Below, one piece after another: positions 34,965 through 45,995 of a stretch of DNA of 64,000 nt. Both the position numbers and the translations under genes were made by a program. The notes under the pieces are model-generated. The model did no database searches, was not told where the DNA came from, and worked only from the letters and a program-made list of their open reading frames with translations. Source of the stretch: Branchinecta lynchi (lineage: Eukaryota > Arthropoda > Branchiopoda > Anostraca > Branchinectidae); NCBI GenBank assembly GCA_023053575.1, contig JAKZAP010000006.1, positions 18,609,280-18,673,279 on the forward strand, in the 5' to 3' direction. Numbering within the stretch: position 1 is the first letter of the stretch; every line of letters begins with the position of its first letter.

Positions 34965-35087
34965 ATGTCCAGTGGTAAGGACGATTTGAAAGACTTCGAG
35001 CAGGGGCGTATTCGCGTCCTGCAACAGGAGCGCCTTAAGATTCAAAAGAAAACGTTCACCAAATGGGTCAACTCTTTTCTGGAAAAG
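34965..35087 (+). CDS. SPTBN5: beta-heavy spectrin, coding exon 1
   Basis: Encodes residues 1-41. The ATG has a fair context (AAAATGT) and an in-frame TGA upstream. QKKTFTKWVNSFL starts the first CH domain and is the conserved first actin-binding segment of beta spectrins. Exon 1 ends with AAG before GTAAGA, phase 0. The five exons together give 267 residues: CH1 about 25-137 and CH2 about 149-260. Beta-heavy spectrin pairs with alpha spectrin into tetramers that bind actin under the apical membrane of epithelia. Family members are very long (about 4,000 residues), so this is only the N-terminus. The assignment to beta-heavy rather than ordinary beta spectrin rests on [20 protein letters not shown] across exons 2-3 and [15 protein letters not shown] in exon 4. 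Confidence 0.93.
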
Positions 35088-35493
35088 GTAAGACCTATTA
35101 TCTGTCTCGATAGCCTGGAGCCCGAGTAGTTATAGTAGTTTAGCCTGTGTATGGTAGTTTTACGAAAAAGTTGCATATGTAGTAGTACAGAATACTTTCA
35201 TTTAACGTGCTCATATTGAGCTAATCTTAAGCCGTAGTATTCAGTAGCAGCCAGTCTTGCTATAGTAGTATCCAGTTCTCGGATTGGAGTCCTAGACTTA
35301 GTTCAGATAAAAGCTTTTGGTTTATTTTTCATGGTACAAGTCCCTTGTAGACCGATCAAGCGCCATCTTATATTACCTTCCGTGAAATAGCGTTGTGAAC
35401 TGTTTAGATAGATTTGCCTCCAGGACGGATCACTCTTCGTATGTCTGGCTTCTGTCTGACTATTGTAGTGGTTTGTAATCTATGTTCATAAGC

Positions 35494-35566
35494 CCCTCGG
35501 TAGCTCGATTGGTAGAGCGGTCGTCTTGTAAGCGGAGGGTCCTGGGTTCAAATCCCGGCTGAGGAG
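35494..35566 (+). tRNA. tRNA-Thr (anticodon UGU), possibly pseudogene
   Basis: A 73-nt cloverleaf: acceptor CCCTCGG/CTGAGGA, D arm GCTCGATTGGTAGAGC, anticodon loop CTTGTAA with UGU at 35527-35529, five-base variable loop, and T arm CTGGG-TTCAAAT-CCCGG. The internal promoter boxes TAGCTCGATTGG and GGTTCAAATCC are intact. C1-A72 and G27-A43 are mismatched and two stem pairs are G-U. No intron is present and CCA is not encoded. It lies in sense orientation inside spectrin intron 1. The mismatches leave open a pseudogene or tRNA-derived SINE head. Confidence 0.75.
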
Positions 35567-36310
35567 CATTTTGGTCTTTCAGTGTGCTACTTATAAATGA
35601 TGAATGAAGTCTAATTTGAAAGTATAAATGGGGTTGCTGCTTAAAAAATAAGAAAAAGTTCAGAAAGAGTAGGCGAAAAATGGCTAAAACCATGACATTT
35701 ACTGTAACTGAGTGGTTTTGCTGTACGGGTAACATTTTAGTTAAAGTTTGTTATCGAAGATATCGTTTCAGGAGAATGATTAACATGAATCAGCATTATA
35801 ACTGTGCGATTACAGTTCAAAGCTTAATCCTCTTAAGCCCCACCCTTGTATTCTAGCCTGTCTGGAAATTTTTCCCTGACTGATGTTGATGAAGTTTTAA
35901 CCAGGTACGTCGACGGAGAGTCTGGAACATTGGAATTTATTAGCCACGCATATTAAAAATGAAAACTCACAATAATAAACCTAGATAAGGCGTCTGAAAC
36001 CAAATTCAGTTTTTTCGTTTATGAATGATTTTCCTTGAACACGGTTTGTTTGGGTGGAATTTGGATGATTTAGTCTGGTCGTTTAGGTTGTCTTTTCCTT
36101 GCCTTTCTTTTGTATTTTGGGTTCCATGGTAAAGACGTGCAGTACCTTACGGCTCTTTACCGTGGGATCGCCCCCTAGGACAGGCGAAAGCATTTGTTCA
36201 TTCTGCTTTATCTATAAATTCTCTCGCTCTGTCTCTGTTTATTTACCTTAATTTGCACTTCGGAGCTAATTAAATGTGTAGATCTGTTGAATGCTCCTAA
36301 GTTGAATCGG

Positions 36311-36734
36311 TGGTATCAAGAACTAATAATCAGATAGAACCTCCGTCTCCCCATCTCTGTACTATGACTATGCGGAATCGAATATTTCCCTGTCTGTACC
36401 TTTTCCGCCGTGAACGAGCGTGGGTTAATAGCTTCGCGCCACATCACGTTTTGTTACCTCTACAATTAGCTATATCGCTGAGAATCCGCCTTGAGGAACT
36501 GTAGAAGACAAAGCTGATTGGTTCTCTGGAAGCTCTCAAGAGCGGGTCAGCGCGCGCAGTACCGTACGCCTACTGCGTTTTCTTTCTCTGCGATGAGCAA
36601 CGGCGAAGACGGAAGTAGAGTAGACGGGTAAAAAGCTACACTAAACACCATTAGGTCCGCTCAGTTTTGTCCGGTATAGTCGCTGCTCGGTACCAAAGAC
36701 AGAGGTTCTATCTGATTATTTGTTCTTGGTAGCA
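36311..36734. mobile_element. inverted-repeat element in spectrin intron 1
   Basis: TGGTATCAAGAACTAATAATCAGATAGAACCTC at the left (about 36311-36343) pairs with inverted sequence at 36702-36734, with few differences. Weaker pairing extends inward (GACTATGC.GGA against the inverted GACTATACCGGA). About 424 bp, with a GC-rich centre. No coding capacity and no clear flank duplication. Confidence 0.65.
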
Positions 36735-36933
36735 TCTCATAGCAGGACGGGATGTCCCACTCATACTTCCTATCTTTCGTGGCCCACTCTTCGGGGGTAG
36801 CTCACTTGGTTGGCAACACTGTACTCCTCCCATGAGAAGCGGCTGTGCATCGGGCACTTACAGTACACCTCATTGCACACCCGTACACCAACTGAAAGGA
36901 CAAAACCCTAAAACCTATATTTGTATCTTTTAG

Positions 36934-37107
36934 GTTGGTCCTCACATGCACGTTGACAACCTCTTCACGGATTTGTCCGATGGCAGAAAGCTTTTGAAGC
37001 TTCTGGAGATAATTAGCGGAGAGAAGCTGGGACGACCCAATAATGGCCGGATGAGAGTCCATTTCGTTGAAAATGTGAACAAAAGCTTGGCTTTTCTGCA
37101 CACAAAG
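36934..37107 (+). CDS. SPTBN5: beta-heavy spectrin, coding exon 2
   Basis: Encodes residues 42-99, phase 0 at both ends (TTTTAG before GTTGGT; AAG before GTAAAC). It carries the middle of CH1: DNLFTDLSDGRKLLKLLEII, SGEKLGRPNNGRMRVHFVEN and VNKSLAFLHTK. The DLxDGxxLLxLLE and GRMRxHxxENV patterns are hallmarks of the CH1 domain of the spectrin/actinin class. No stop or frameshift. Confidence 0.95.
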
Positions 37108-37356
37108 GTAAACTGTCCTTTATTTGACAAACTTAGGACATTGAAGAGGTCGGCTTGACTACTCAGTCGAAATTGTAATTTCATGGGTGGCTACTCGTGT
37201 GAGTGGGGGATGGGTAAGGACTGGGGAAGTTACTATTTTCATTAAAAAAATCTTTTGCATTAATCACTATTAAATAGCCTACGAAACTTTTAGTCTCGGC
37301 ACTACAGAATATGAATAGCAGTAATTTCATCGCACGGTAATAAAACCACCTTATCA

Positions 37357-37407
37357 AGGAGGGGGGGGGGGTTGACCCCCGAAATAAATTTCTGGGTATG
37401 GCCCTCG
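37357..37407. mobile_element. family E end fragment
   Basis: A G run, TTGACCCCC, then GAAATAAATTTCTGGGTATG and GCC match the right end of the E elements. Confidence 0.5.
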
Positions 37408-37661
37408 CGAACATGCTCGGCTATCGGCCATGTTGCAAATTTACTCTGTTGTGGCATTTACCCAACCGTCCTGCTTTCTGAAAAAATATTTTATAACAAG
37501 GATTTATGGTCCGAAGTCGTCAGCGGCAAACGATATTTGTCGACAGTTTCAGAGAAATTTCCATATGATGAGAAAACTAAAAGAGCGCGAAAACAAAGAT
37601 AAGAGAATGTCACTGATTACGTGGATAGCCCGAAGACAAGTATTTAACCGTTATTTAGCCT

Positions 37662-37831
37662 TTATTCAGACAATGTTTACAACGGATACGTCAGCTATGA
37701 TTCTTCATTAGCGATATTTCGGCCCTTGCCAAGAAGGGCCGAAATATCGCTAATGAAGAATCATAGCTGACGTATCCGTTGTAAACATTGTTTGAATAAA
37801 TGTTTCAAAGTCAGCTTGGGCTCAAAGAATA
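37662..37831. mobile_element. Penelope-like foldback, 170 bp
   Basis: It is flanked by GTTATTTAGCCT (37650-37661 and 37832-37843), a 12-bp target duplication. Two arms of about 64 bp pair around CTTGCCAAG. The right arm contains AAGAAGGGCCGAAATATCGC, the 3' half of the ribozyme-like core seen complete at 39437. It ends in GTCAGCTTGGGCTCAAAGAA, shared with the element at 39218. No coding capacity. Confidence 0.8.
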
Positions 37832-37843
37832 GTTATTTAGCCT

Positions 37844-38605
37844 GTAATGTAGTTCAGCGGTCCTGCAGTTCGCCGAACGTTCTTCAAAGCCAGCTTGCTG
37901 TCCTTGCTCATTTCCCTCAACTCCGGCTGTTCACGCAGCTAAACAAGCTGACACCGCGTTTCCGTGCGGAATTTTTGAATTTGGGAATCCATAGAGCTTC
38001 CCCTGCGGATTTGATGATAAGAACACCCGTGCCGAAACGCGACATCTGTTAGAGATCCCGAATTTTCCACATTCATCTCTTTCCTCCGATGTCAGGTTGG
38101 GTTTTAGGTTGCACGAGCCTGAATTTTATTGCTTCCTTCCTTGTCAGTCACCCTTGAGGGGTTTCTTCCTCGGGTGAATCTTGCGAATACGAGAGAATAA
38201 TACCAGTTCGGTCGTGTGTCTTAGCCCGAATGTTTTATAACCGTTTTCTCAATATAGATCTATTTGCGCTAACTCTATGTTTTTAGTTTCATTATTGTTC
38301 TTCTTTTTCCGCTGACATCATTTTTTTTCCTACACGCCTGTAGTTCGGAATCAGGAGTGATGGTTTGGTGTTTGGTTTGACCAGAGAATAGGGAGCATCG
38401 CTGTTTGGTTAGTTTAAAGCACAATTCCTACTAGAGAAAATCTTTTCAAGATGAAATGGCTCAGAAATCTCGTTTTAAAAAACACCATTACATTCCAAGA
38501 GAAATTAGCGATTTTCTTGTATGCGCTTGTCGACTCCATCCAGCCTCCCTCTCTCCGATGCGGTGGCTGGACGCAAAATATTTGAATATTGATCGCGCCT
38601 TGGTT
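37844..38605. other. unassigned sequence in intron 2
   Basis: No gene, RNA or repeat family is recognised. Confidence 0.5.
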
Positions 38606-39217
38606 AACAAGACCAAAGATTGCGATGGGAAAGACTTCGCCAGATCCAGTCTTCGCCAGACTCTTTGAATATTCTTACTGTTAAAATTTAGAAACAGATT
38701 AAGGCCAAATAGCTAATCATCTGAAAAAACCAAGTTTAGATGTGGATTCAACATGTGTGTTTACCCCTATAAGAAATATCTGTTTTGACGAAACTGAACG
38801 AAACTTCCTGCCGAATTACTGACGAACTGCTTTTCCGGCAAAAAAGATAAAGCTCAAAAATGAATTTCAGTCTCCTTACCCCTATATCGAACATATAATC
38901 AACTTCAAATAAAACTTTAACTTAAAACAAATTTTCCGGTTTCAGCCGCATTCCTGGTGAACTACTTGTCCGGGTGGAGAATGATTGTCACCTAATTGAT
39001 CAGCATGTCTTCTTACCCCTAATCGAACATCTAATAAAATTCAAATAAAACTTTTACTTTAACGAACTTTCCGGTTTTGGCCGGATTCCGAGCGAACTAC
39101 TTTTCTGGCGAGAAAATGGTTTTCATAATCGTATTCAGCAGGTCTTCTTACCCCTTAGTCGACTATCTCATTAGCTGTTGAAAAAATATCTTGTTTGCCA
39201 CTTAATTTGAACCCCCT

Positions 39218-39563
39218 ATATTTCGGCCCTTCTTGGCAAGGGTCCTCGTCAGGCTGTCAATCTTCTTGTTCAACTTCGGGGAAGGAAACAAACCTGTAAT
39301 AAATAACTGAAGCTTCTACCGACTATAAATATCTTATTAAGGTAAATTATCTTCAATAAGATATTTATAGTCGGTAGAAGCTTCAGTTATTTATTACAGG
39401 TTTGTTTCCTTCCCCGAAGTTGAACAAGAAGATTGACAGCCTGACGAGGACCCTTGCCAAGAAGGGCCGAAATATCGCTGATGAAAAATCATAGCTGACG
39501 TATCCGTTGTAAACATTGTTTGAATAAATGTTTCAAAGTCAGCTTGGGCTCAAAGAATATTTT
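39218..39563. mobile_element. Penelope-like foldback with ribozyme-like core, 346 bp
   Basis: It is flanked by TTTGAACCCCCT (39206-39217 and 39564-39575), a 12-bp duplication of A9 sequence. Two long arms (about 39219-39340 and 39358-39475) pair around TTAAGGTAAATTATCTTCAA. The right part continues past the arm for about 85 bp to GTCAGCTTGGGCTCAAAGAA. It shares that end with the element at 37662. Non-coding; I infer a derivative of a Penelope-like element terminal repeat. Confidence 0.8.
39437..39480 (+). ncRNA. hammerhead ribozyme-like core
   Basis: The order is CAGC (stem I), CTGACGA (39441-39447), stem-loop II GGACCCTT-GCCAAG-AAGGGCC with one bulged A, GAAA (39469-39472), TATC, GCTG (stem I partner). 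These are the invariant hammerhead boxes CUGANGA and GAAA with cleavage expected after C39476. Stem III is reduced to self-complementary AUAU, the minimal form known from Penelope-like elements, thought to act as a dimer. An inverted copy lies at 39219-39263. Confidence 0.6.
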
Positions 39564-39761
39564 TTTGAACCCCCTAAATGTTGGGCTAAAGAGCCCATCT
39601 ACGAACTCGACCTTTCTCTTGATCCAAAGAATCCTTTCACCAAGTTTCACCAAAATATTTCTTTCCCTTCGAGAGTTATTGTACTGACAGACGGACGGAC
39701 AGACGGACAACTTTTCTGATGTCATAGGTATCCCTCCACTCACGTTTTGGGATCCCAAAAA

Positions 39762-41109
39762 GTAGGAAAATTAAGCAAAAAAAGAGGTCAAAACGGAAGG
39801 TAGACCTGATGGTCTAGAATGTCTTCCAGAATGAGAAATAATACTTTGAAGCATCGATGTCCTTATTTGTGAAAGAGTTGTCGACGCACCTTGAAGCTTT
39901 CGGCGAAGTTTGCTTTGCGTAACTTTCAAAACTCGGCTGGGCCCAAAAAGCGCTAAAAAGTCGTAGGTACAAAACGAAACAGTTGCAAAAGGTGAAGATT
40001 TCAGAAGCTTATAATCCCATAAGGGAGCCAGGGATAAATAAATAGAAGAATAAGCCAGAGGGGTCCTTTCTCGGGTCCTTTAAGGTTTATCAAGTTCCTT
40101 GTATTTTGTTGTAGTTTAGCAGGCAGGCGGGTAGGCAAGCGCGATTACAAGTTTAGTGATGGTCAGAAGTGAGCAGTGGCCAATAGTTACTCATGAGTAG
40201 AGGTTTTGCTGGTGTTTAAATTATATGACATTCTGTATCAGAGATGTCATATGTGTAAATTGCTGAGGAAAGTTGAGGATGGTTGAAAATGATTTAGCCT
40301 GGGGTTTAGGGCCGTTCTCGGAGTCAGTATTTCCTGCTTTGGTTCATCGTTGTAAATAATACACTTCCATCTGGAAACGACGCTCTTTCTAGGCGAGACG
40401 TCGGGACTTCAAGCCATTGAATAGAGTGTGCAATTTATTGGAAGGGAGAAACGCGAACCGACGGCAGTCCCAAAAATCTTGGTATAATAAATAGGGTCAC
40501 AGATGAACCGAGAATGCTAACTGACACGAGCCTGAGGTCAGGTGTGTAAGTACTTAGGCATTGGCTACCTCCTGAATCACTGGCGAGTTTGGGGAATGCT
40601 TCAAGAGGTGGTGCTTAAGCCGCGTTCACAGGCATGCCTAGCCAAGCACAGATGCCCAGGCACCGAGTTCTAGAGCCTGGAACTCCGTGCCTTGCCCAAA
40701 CTCTAGTTGCGTTTTTGATTGCCGTTCCTGATCTCAGTTCTTCGATCACCTTCCGAGTTCGCAGTTTGTTTAATTGTCGTTTTTGCTGAAACGGAGACCG
40801 TGTCAGTTCTCGGTTCTACAACACCTGCGAGTGAAACGGCGAACTGTGACGAAGACGCAGTTCCCGGTCCGAGTTCGCCTGTTATGAATAAATTAATCCA
40901 ACAAAATTGAAAGTCCTGGTAAGTGTGTTTGGAAATGGATGATTACAACTTGTATATTTCAACTACGAGAATTGCCTTTTCACTGTCAAATATGACTACC
41001 CTTTACTGACTTATTTAGGCGATTTTATGAATGATTTTCCGGGATACTTATTTTCCGTTTTTATTCACCTGCGTCTTGAAACGTCGAAGGCGTCGGGCGA
41101 CCTGAGTGT
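39762..41109. other. unassigned sequence in intron 2
   Basis: No gene or repeat family is recognised. A short G/C-balanced segment at 40620-40880 has no long or recognisable open frame. Confidence 0.5.
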
Positions 41110-42140
41110 AACAAGACCTAAGGTTTCGGTGGGATCCCAAAAATATAATATTTGATCCAGACAACTGGGTCTTGTCTTCGCCAGATCCAGTCTTTGCAGG
41201 CTAGTCATTAGAGAAAACCAAGTTCAGATATACCTCTATAAGCCATATCTATTTTGACGATACTGATCGAAATTTCCTGCTTTAGTTCTGCCAAATTTCC
41301 GGTTTCGGCCGAATTCCGAGCGAACTACTTGTCAAGCAAAAAAAGAAAATTTCAGAATCGAATTCAGCGTACGGTATCTCCTTATTAGTTAGGCACATCT
41401 AATCGATTTCAAATAACAATTCTAAACAATAACGGTTACAACCGGATTCTCGATGAATTATATGTCCGGTTAAAAAATGATTGTCGTATACAGACTCAGC
41501 GTCTCTTCTTACCCCTAAATCTGTAATCTAATCAACTTCAAATAAAACTTCTTAATTTAGAAAAAATTCCGTTTTGGCCGGATTCTGGGCAAATTAGTTG
41601 TCCGGGAAGAAAATGCTTTTCATATAAGTGTTCAGCATGTCTGCTTACCCCTAAATCGAACATTTAATCAACTTCAAATCAAACTTTTACTTTTAACCAA
41701 CTTTCCGGTTTATCCGGGTTCCGGAGTAACTACTCGTCCGACCAGAAAATGGTTTTCACCATCGTGTTCAGCATGTCTTCTTACCACTGAATTGAACATT
41801 TAATCAACTTCAGATGAAACTTTTACTTTTAACCAACTTTCAGCTTTTTGCGGGATTCCGGGCGAACTACTTTTCGGACGAGAAAATAGTTTGCATATTC
41901 TTGGTCAACATGTCTTCTTATCCCATAATCGACTATCAAATTAGCTGTTTAAAAATATTTTGTTTGCACCTTAGTTTGAACCCCCTCCCCCACCCCTAAA
42001 TGTAGGGGTACAGAGCCCATCTACGAACTTGACCTTACCCTTGAACGAAAGAATCCTCACACCAAGTTTCATCAAAATATCTCATTCCCTTCGAGAGTTA
42101 TCGTGTTAACAGTCGGACAGACGGGCGGACAGACGGACAA
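41110..42140 (-). mobile_element. family A element copy A10, 5' palindrome lost
   Basis: The 3' end is AACAAGACCTAAGGTTTCGG at 41110. Five internal units follow, then the ACCAAGTTTCATCAAAATAT box and GACAGACGGGCGGACAGACG. It breaks off before the conserved GTCATAGGTATCCC and GGGATCCC palindrome. Confidence 0.8.
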
Positions 42141-42401
42141 CAAAACCAAAGTGTTGCTCTCGCGACACAATAATTCAAACTGAATATGGCCTAACACAAA
42201 AACATAGAAGGGAGACACACGCAAGAATGACTAAACCTCTTTGTTGAAAATATGTACAAATTTAGGGATAAAACTATTACGGTACCGCTCTGTACCGTAG
42301 TAACGGGGTTCTAGCTTGGGTATTCGCTCCGGACACGCTCGTTGCGGGCGCAAACGTTGAGGTTGGAAGAGAGGTGGCAGAAGGGAGCGGTTGGAGGGGT
42401 T

Positions 42402-43070
42402 CTATAGGGACTTCATACCAAAATCTCTGCACAGGCTCTCCCGTCTATGATGCAGAGTCTCAAGTTTAAAATGATTTAAAAGAAAACAATAAGCCATTCT
42501 AGATCCTCTGTATATAATTCTGAGAGCACGTTTCTGTACACTTTCAGTGGAATCTGTATCCTCTTTTGCCAGAGCATAGTGCCAAACCGGACACGCATAT
42601 TCAAGTAGACTTCGGACAAACATAGAAAATACATTAATCAATACCTTTTCTGGAACCCCAGATTTAGTCAGGGTTTTAACTATTGACATGGACGAATTTG
42701 CTTTTTTTATTAAATTTTGTGTGTTCTTCTTCCAAGTTAAATCCGAAGAGAGCGTAACTCCAAGAAGGGTAATTTGTTCAACAATTAAACCATTTTCAGG
42801 GACAGGGAAAAATTCTGGGCTACTTTTCAAAAAGGAAAAACTTACAATTGATGACTTATCTGTATTTACAACCATATTTGCAGTTAGGGCCTCGTCGCCT
42901 ATATCTTGAAGAATAGTCACTGCGTTACTTTTTAAATTTCGACCAACAACTTCAACCAAAGATAAATCGTCCACATATTTCCAACTTGCATCAGTTCCTT
43001 TTGCAATGTCGTCAATTATCATGAAAAAACACAGAGGCCCACACAGAGGGCTTGTTGAGTCCGAGCATTT
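42402..43070 (-). pseudogene. reverse transcriptase remnant (palm end and thumb), antisense in intron 2
   Basis: The frame is open from 43070 to its stop at 42402, 222 codons on the - strand. It starts within SPLCGPLCFFMIIDDIAK, equivalent to the QG..LGP.LF..MI.D motif, and continues to WKYVDDLSL (catalytic Asp pair). It then runs through PVPENGLIVEQITLLGVTLS and SDLTWKKNTQ to the thumb (SMFVRSLLEYACPVWHYAL, VQKRALRIIY). The YVDD box and LLGV.(I/L)S.DLTW are typical of a Jockey/RTE-like lineage different from the element at 7800. The N-terminal half is absent. Confidence 0.85.
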
Positions 43071-44250
43071 CTAGTCCATAGCAAATAACACTAGGGAGTA
43101 GCACCAAGACCTATGCTTTCTATGCTTCGCCAACGGGCCATACTCGTAGCGCCGCTCACCACGCTTGCGGCATTTAAAGGGAGACAAACTTGCGTGCTTA
43201 GACAATTCTAGTAAAGCTAAGATGCGGTCTGCATACATCGAGGAAACAGGGGAGGCTGTATCTTGTTTTTCTGTTTTCAGCATATGGAGTTATCGGTGCC
43301 AGCGCTGGTGCACGACTGATTGAGTTTCAGTAGGGACGTTCTCTATCGCTAGTGATGCTAGTGTCAATGATATTCGACTTTCTTCAAGCCTTGGCGATAC
43401 TGCCTAGTGTTATTTTGCTCTGGTCTAGTCCGCATATATAACAGTTTTGTCCAGGGAATAACAAAGGAAAGGTAACAAAGAATGTTCGTAAAGTTAACAA
43501 GGTCAAATCCTCATATGAGTGGCAACAAACTCGACGGAACATACTTTGCCAAAAAATCTACGAAACTTACATATGCCGTCTGAGTCGTCCTTGAAACCGG
43601 AGAGGAAGGAAAAAAGAAAGGCAAAATTATTCTTTAGTATTTTGCTTGTTAGTGTGAATATAGGAAAATACTTCGGCGGTATTTAACTTCATAATCTTCT
43701 TCTCTTATTCGTCCATTCTTTGTTTACAATCAAGGAAGGTCTTGAAAATTTAATTTCAACGGTCAGTGCTTCGGTTGGATTTGTCACTCAGTTTAAGAAG
43801 GCATGTTTGCTGCATCGCTCCAGTCCTTTCATGTGCGGGTGTTGTAGTTGAGACTGGTTAAGTAAGCTTACTGTTAGCTGTAACACAAAAGAGGTTGTAA
43901 TTTTGATTTGACCGGGCAAAAGCATACTCTGGTTTTACGTCGAATTTACATTTTTGAACGGAACTTGGGGGAAAGATTTGATCAGTTACCGAAGTTGCGT
44001 GGATAAATGTTACGAGTGTTGCATTTCGCCCGAAGAAAAATATCTATCTCTAGCAAGTTTTCACCGGGAGATGCTGCATGTACGCGAATAAATTAACCTA
44101 CCTTTACTGCACTACCCAGATCTGTGCTTCGTTCCTTTCTGCCTGATTTCTCCAGCGAAGGACGCTTTTTGTCAATTTTTAGAGATGATAACCTCGCTAG
44201 TATGTCCTAATATAGAGTATTTTACTTATTATAATATTAATTCGTTACAG
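43071..44250. other. unassigned sequence at the end of intron 2
   Basis: No repeat family recognised. A 70-codon - strand frame ends at the TAG (43071-43073) that precedes the reverse transcriptase remnant; it has no known domain. Confidence 0.45.
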
Positions 44251-44367
44251 GTCCGACTTGAAAGTATCGGCGCTGAAGATATCGTAGACGGGAATGAAAG
44301 ACTCATTCTTGGCCTCATATGGACCATCATTCTTCGTTTCCAGATCCAAGAAATTGAAATTGATGTG
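44251..44367 (+). CDS. SPTBN5: beta-heavy spectrin, coding exon 3
   Basis: Encodes residues 100-138, phase 0 at both ends (TTACAG before GTCCGA; GTG before GTAAGT). [39 protein letters not shown] completes CH1. The DIVDGN and [14 protein letters not shown] motifs are near invariant in beta spectrins. Reading frame intact. Confidence 0.95.
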
Positions 44368-44924
44368 GTAAGTGAGTTTAACGACTGTCATGATTTGGTC
44401 GTTGTGGCAACCTCTGACGTCAGTTCGCGTACTATATTGATTATAAACGGCTCTTTACGAAGTTGTTTTTGCATTATTGGCGTGCCCGGGGGGGGGGGGG
44501 CGTGTTTTGTTGGTTTGGAGGATTGTTAGGATTTCATCGCCTACAGTAATGACCTACGGATCAAGGGTCCCTAGGTACTACTTAGAAGAGTTGGGGCCTC
44601 TTTTTGGGAGTTTAGCAAAAGACAACTTTTACTTTTATTTGTTTGTTTATTTAACGCACTTTGACTAGAAAATAGACAAGGAGACGTAGAAATGAAATTG
44701 ACAAGTACCAGCTGTACTTTTTTACACATTATATTTTTTACACCTCGGCCCCTGGCCGTTCCGACGTTAAGGCCCTAGGCAGCTGCCTAGTTTGCTTAGG
44801 CGTTCGACGATTATCGTATCGTAAGGTGGTTGAAATATAACTAAGGCCAAAATAAACCATGTTTAGGTCAGATGCTGCTAAACGGATTAGTCTGCTGAAA
44901 TGTGGAACGGACGGTATTCGGCCC

Positions 44925-45995
44925 TTTTTGGGATCCCAAAACGTAAGTGGAAGAAAACCTATGACTTCATAAAATTTGTCCGTCTGTCAGCGCGATAACT
45001 CTCCAAGGGGTAGAGATATTTTCTTCAAATTTGGTATGAGGATCCATTGGTTCAAAGTACAGGTCAGGTTCGTAGATGAGTCCTGTAGCATCATATTTGA
45101 GGGTGGGGGAGGGGTTTCAGATTTAGGGACAAAAAAAAATGTTTTAAAAAGCCAATGAAATATTCGATCTAGGAGTAAGGAGACATGCTGAATCCATATA
45201 TGAAACTTATTTTCTCCTCGGACAATTAGTGTGTCTGGAATCCGGCCAAAACCGGAAAATTTGTTAAAGTAAGTTTTATTTGAAGTTGGTTAAATTTTTA
45301 GGTTTAGACATGCTGAATCCGTATCTGACAACCAGAACCATTGTCTACCCGGACACATAGTTTTCCTAGAATCTGGCCAAAACCGGAAAATTTGATAGAA
45401 GTAAAAGTTTTATTTGTAGTTGATTAAATGTTCGATTTAGGGGTAAGAAGACATGCTAAATCCATATATGATAATCATTTTCTATCCGTACATATATTTC
45501 GCCCGGAATCCGGCCAAAACCGAAAAATTTTGAAAAGTTTTATCTGAAGTTGATTCGAGGTTCGATGTCGTGGTAAGGAGTCATGCTGAATTCGCACATA
45601 AAAATTATCTTCTCGCTGGACAAATAGTTCGCCCGGAATCCGGCAAAAACATGAAAATGTTGTTAAAGTTTATCTGAAGTTGATTATGGTTCGATAAGTG
45701 GTAAGGAGATATGCTGAATTCGTCTCAAGCTTTAGTTTTTTGCCTGACAAGCAGTTCACCCGGAATCCTTCCGAAACCGGATGTTTGGCAGAAGTAAGGC
45801 ATTAAGTTTCGACCAATTTCGTCAAAGTAGATATGATGTATAGGGGTAAACACACATGCTGAATCCATACCTGAACTTGGTTTTCCAGATTAGTAGGGAT
45901 ATTTTTTTCATCCCCGGTCATACAGTTCGTCCGTAATCCGGCCTAAACCGGAAATTCGTTAAAAGAAAAGGTTTTTGTTGAAGTTGATTAGATTC
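44925..45995 (+). mobile_element. family A element copy A11, 3' end lost
   Basis: It has the 5' palindrome TTTTTGGGATCCCAAAACGT and about six internal units of about 130-137 bp with CCGGAATCCGGCCAAAACCG. It ends near 45995 without the GGGATCCC-hairpin-CTTGTT terminus. Confidence 0.8.

Larger units (their letters stand above)
35088..36933 (+). other. spectrin intron 1
   Basis: 1,846 bp between GTAAGA and TTTTAG. It contains the tRNA-like gene at 35494-35566 and an inverted-repeat element at 36311-36734; the rest is unassigned. Confidence 0.85.
38606..39761 (-). mobile_element. family A element copy A9 with nested foldback
   Basis: The 3' end is AACAAGACCAAAGATTGCGA at 38606. About three internal units follow, and the 5' palindrome CGTTTTGGGATCCCAAAAA is at 39743-39761. 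The Penelope-like element at 39218-39563 interrupts the region just inside the 5' domain. Confidence 0.85.
37108..44250 (+). other. spectrin intron 2
   Basis: 7.1 kb. It contains an E fragment (37357-37407), a Penelope-like foldback (37662), A copy A9 with a nested foldback, A copy A10 and an antisense reverse transcriptase remnant (42402-43070). Acceptor TTCGTTACAG. Confidence 0.85.

Noticed and set aside
35460..35735. 91-codon - strand frame with a QPGFEPRTLRLQDDRSTN-like stretch
   Set aside because: That stretch is the antisense translation of the tRNA T arm and anticodon arm.
43071..43283. 70-codon - strand frame upstream of the reverse transcriptase remnant
   Set aside because: Ends in a stop just before the remnant, is not polymerase-like and has no recognisable family.
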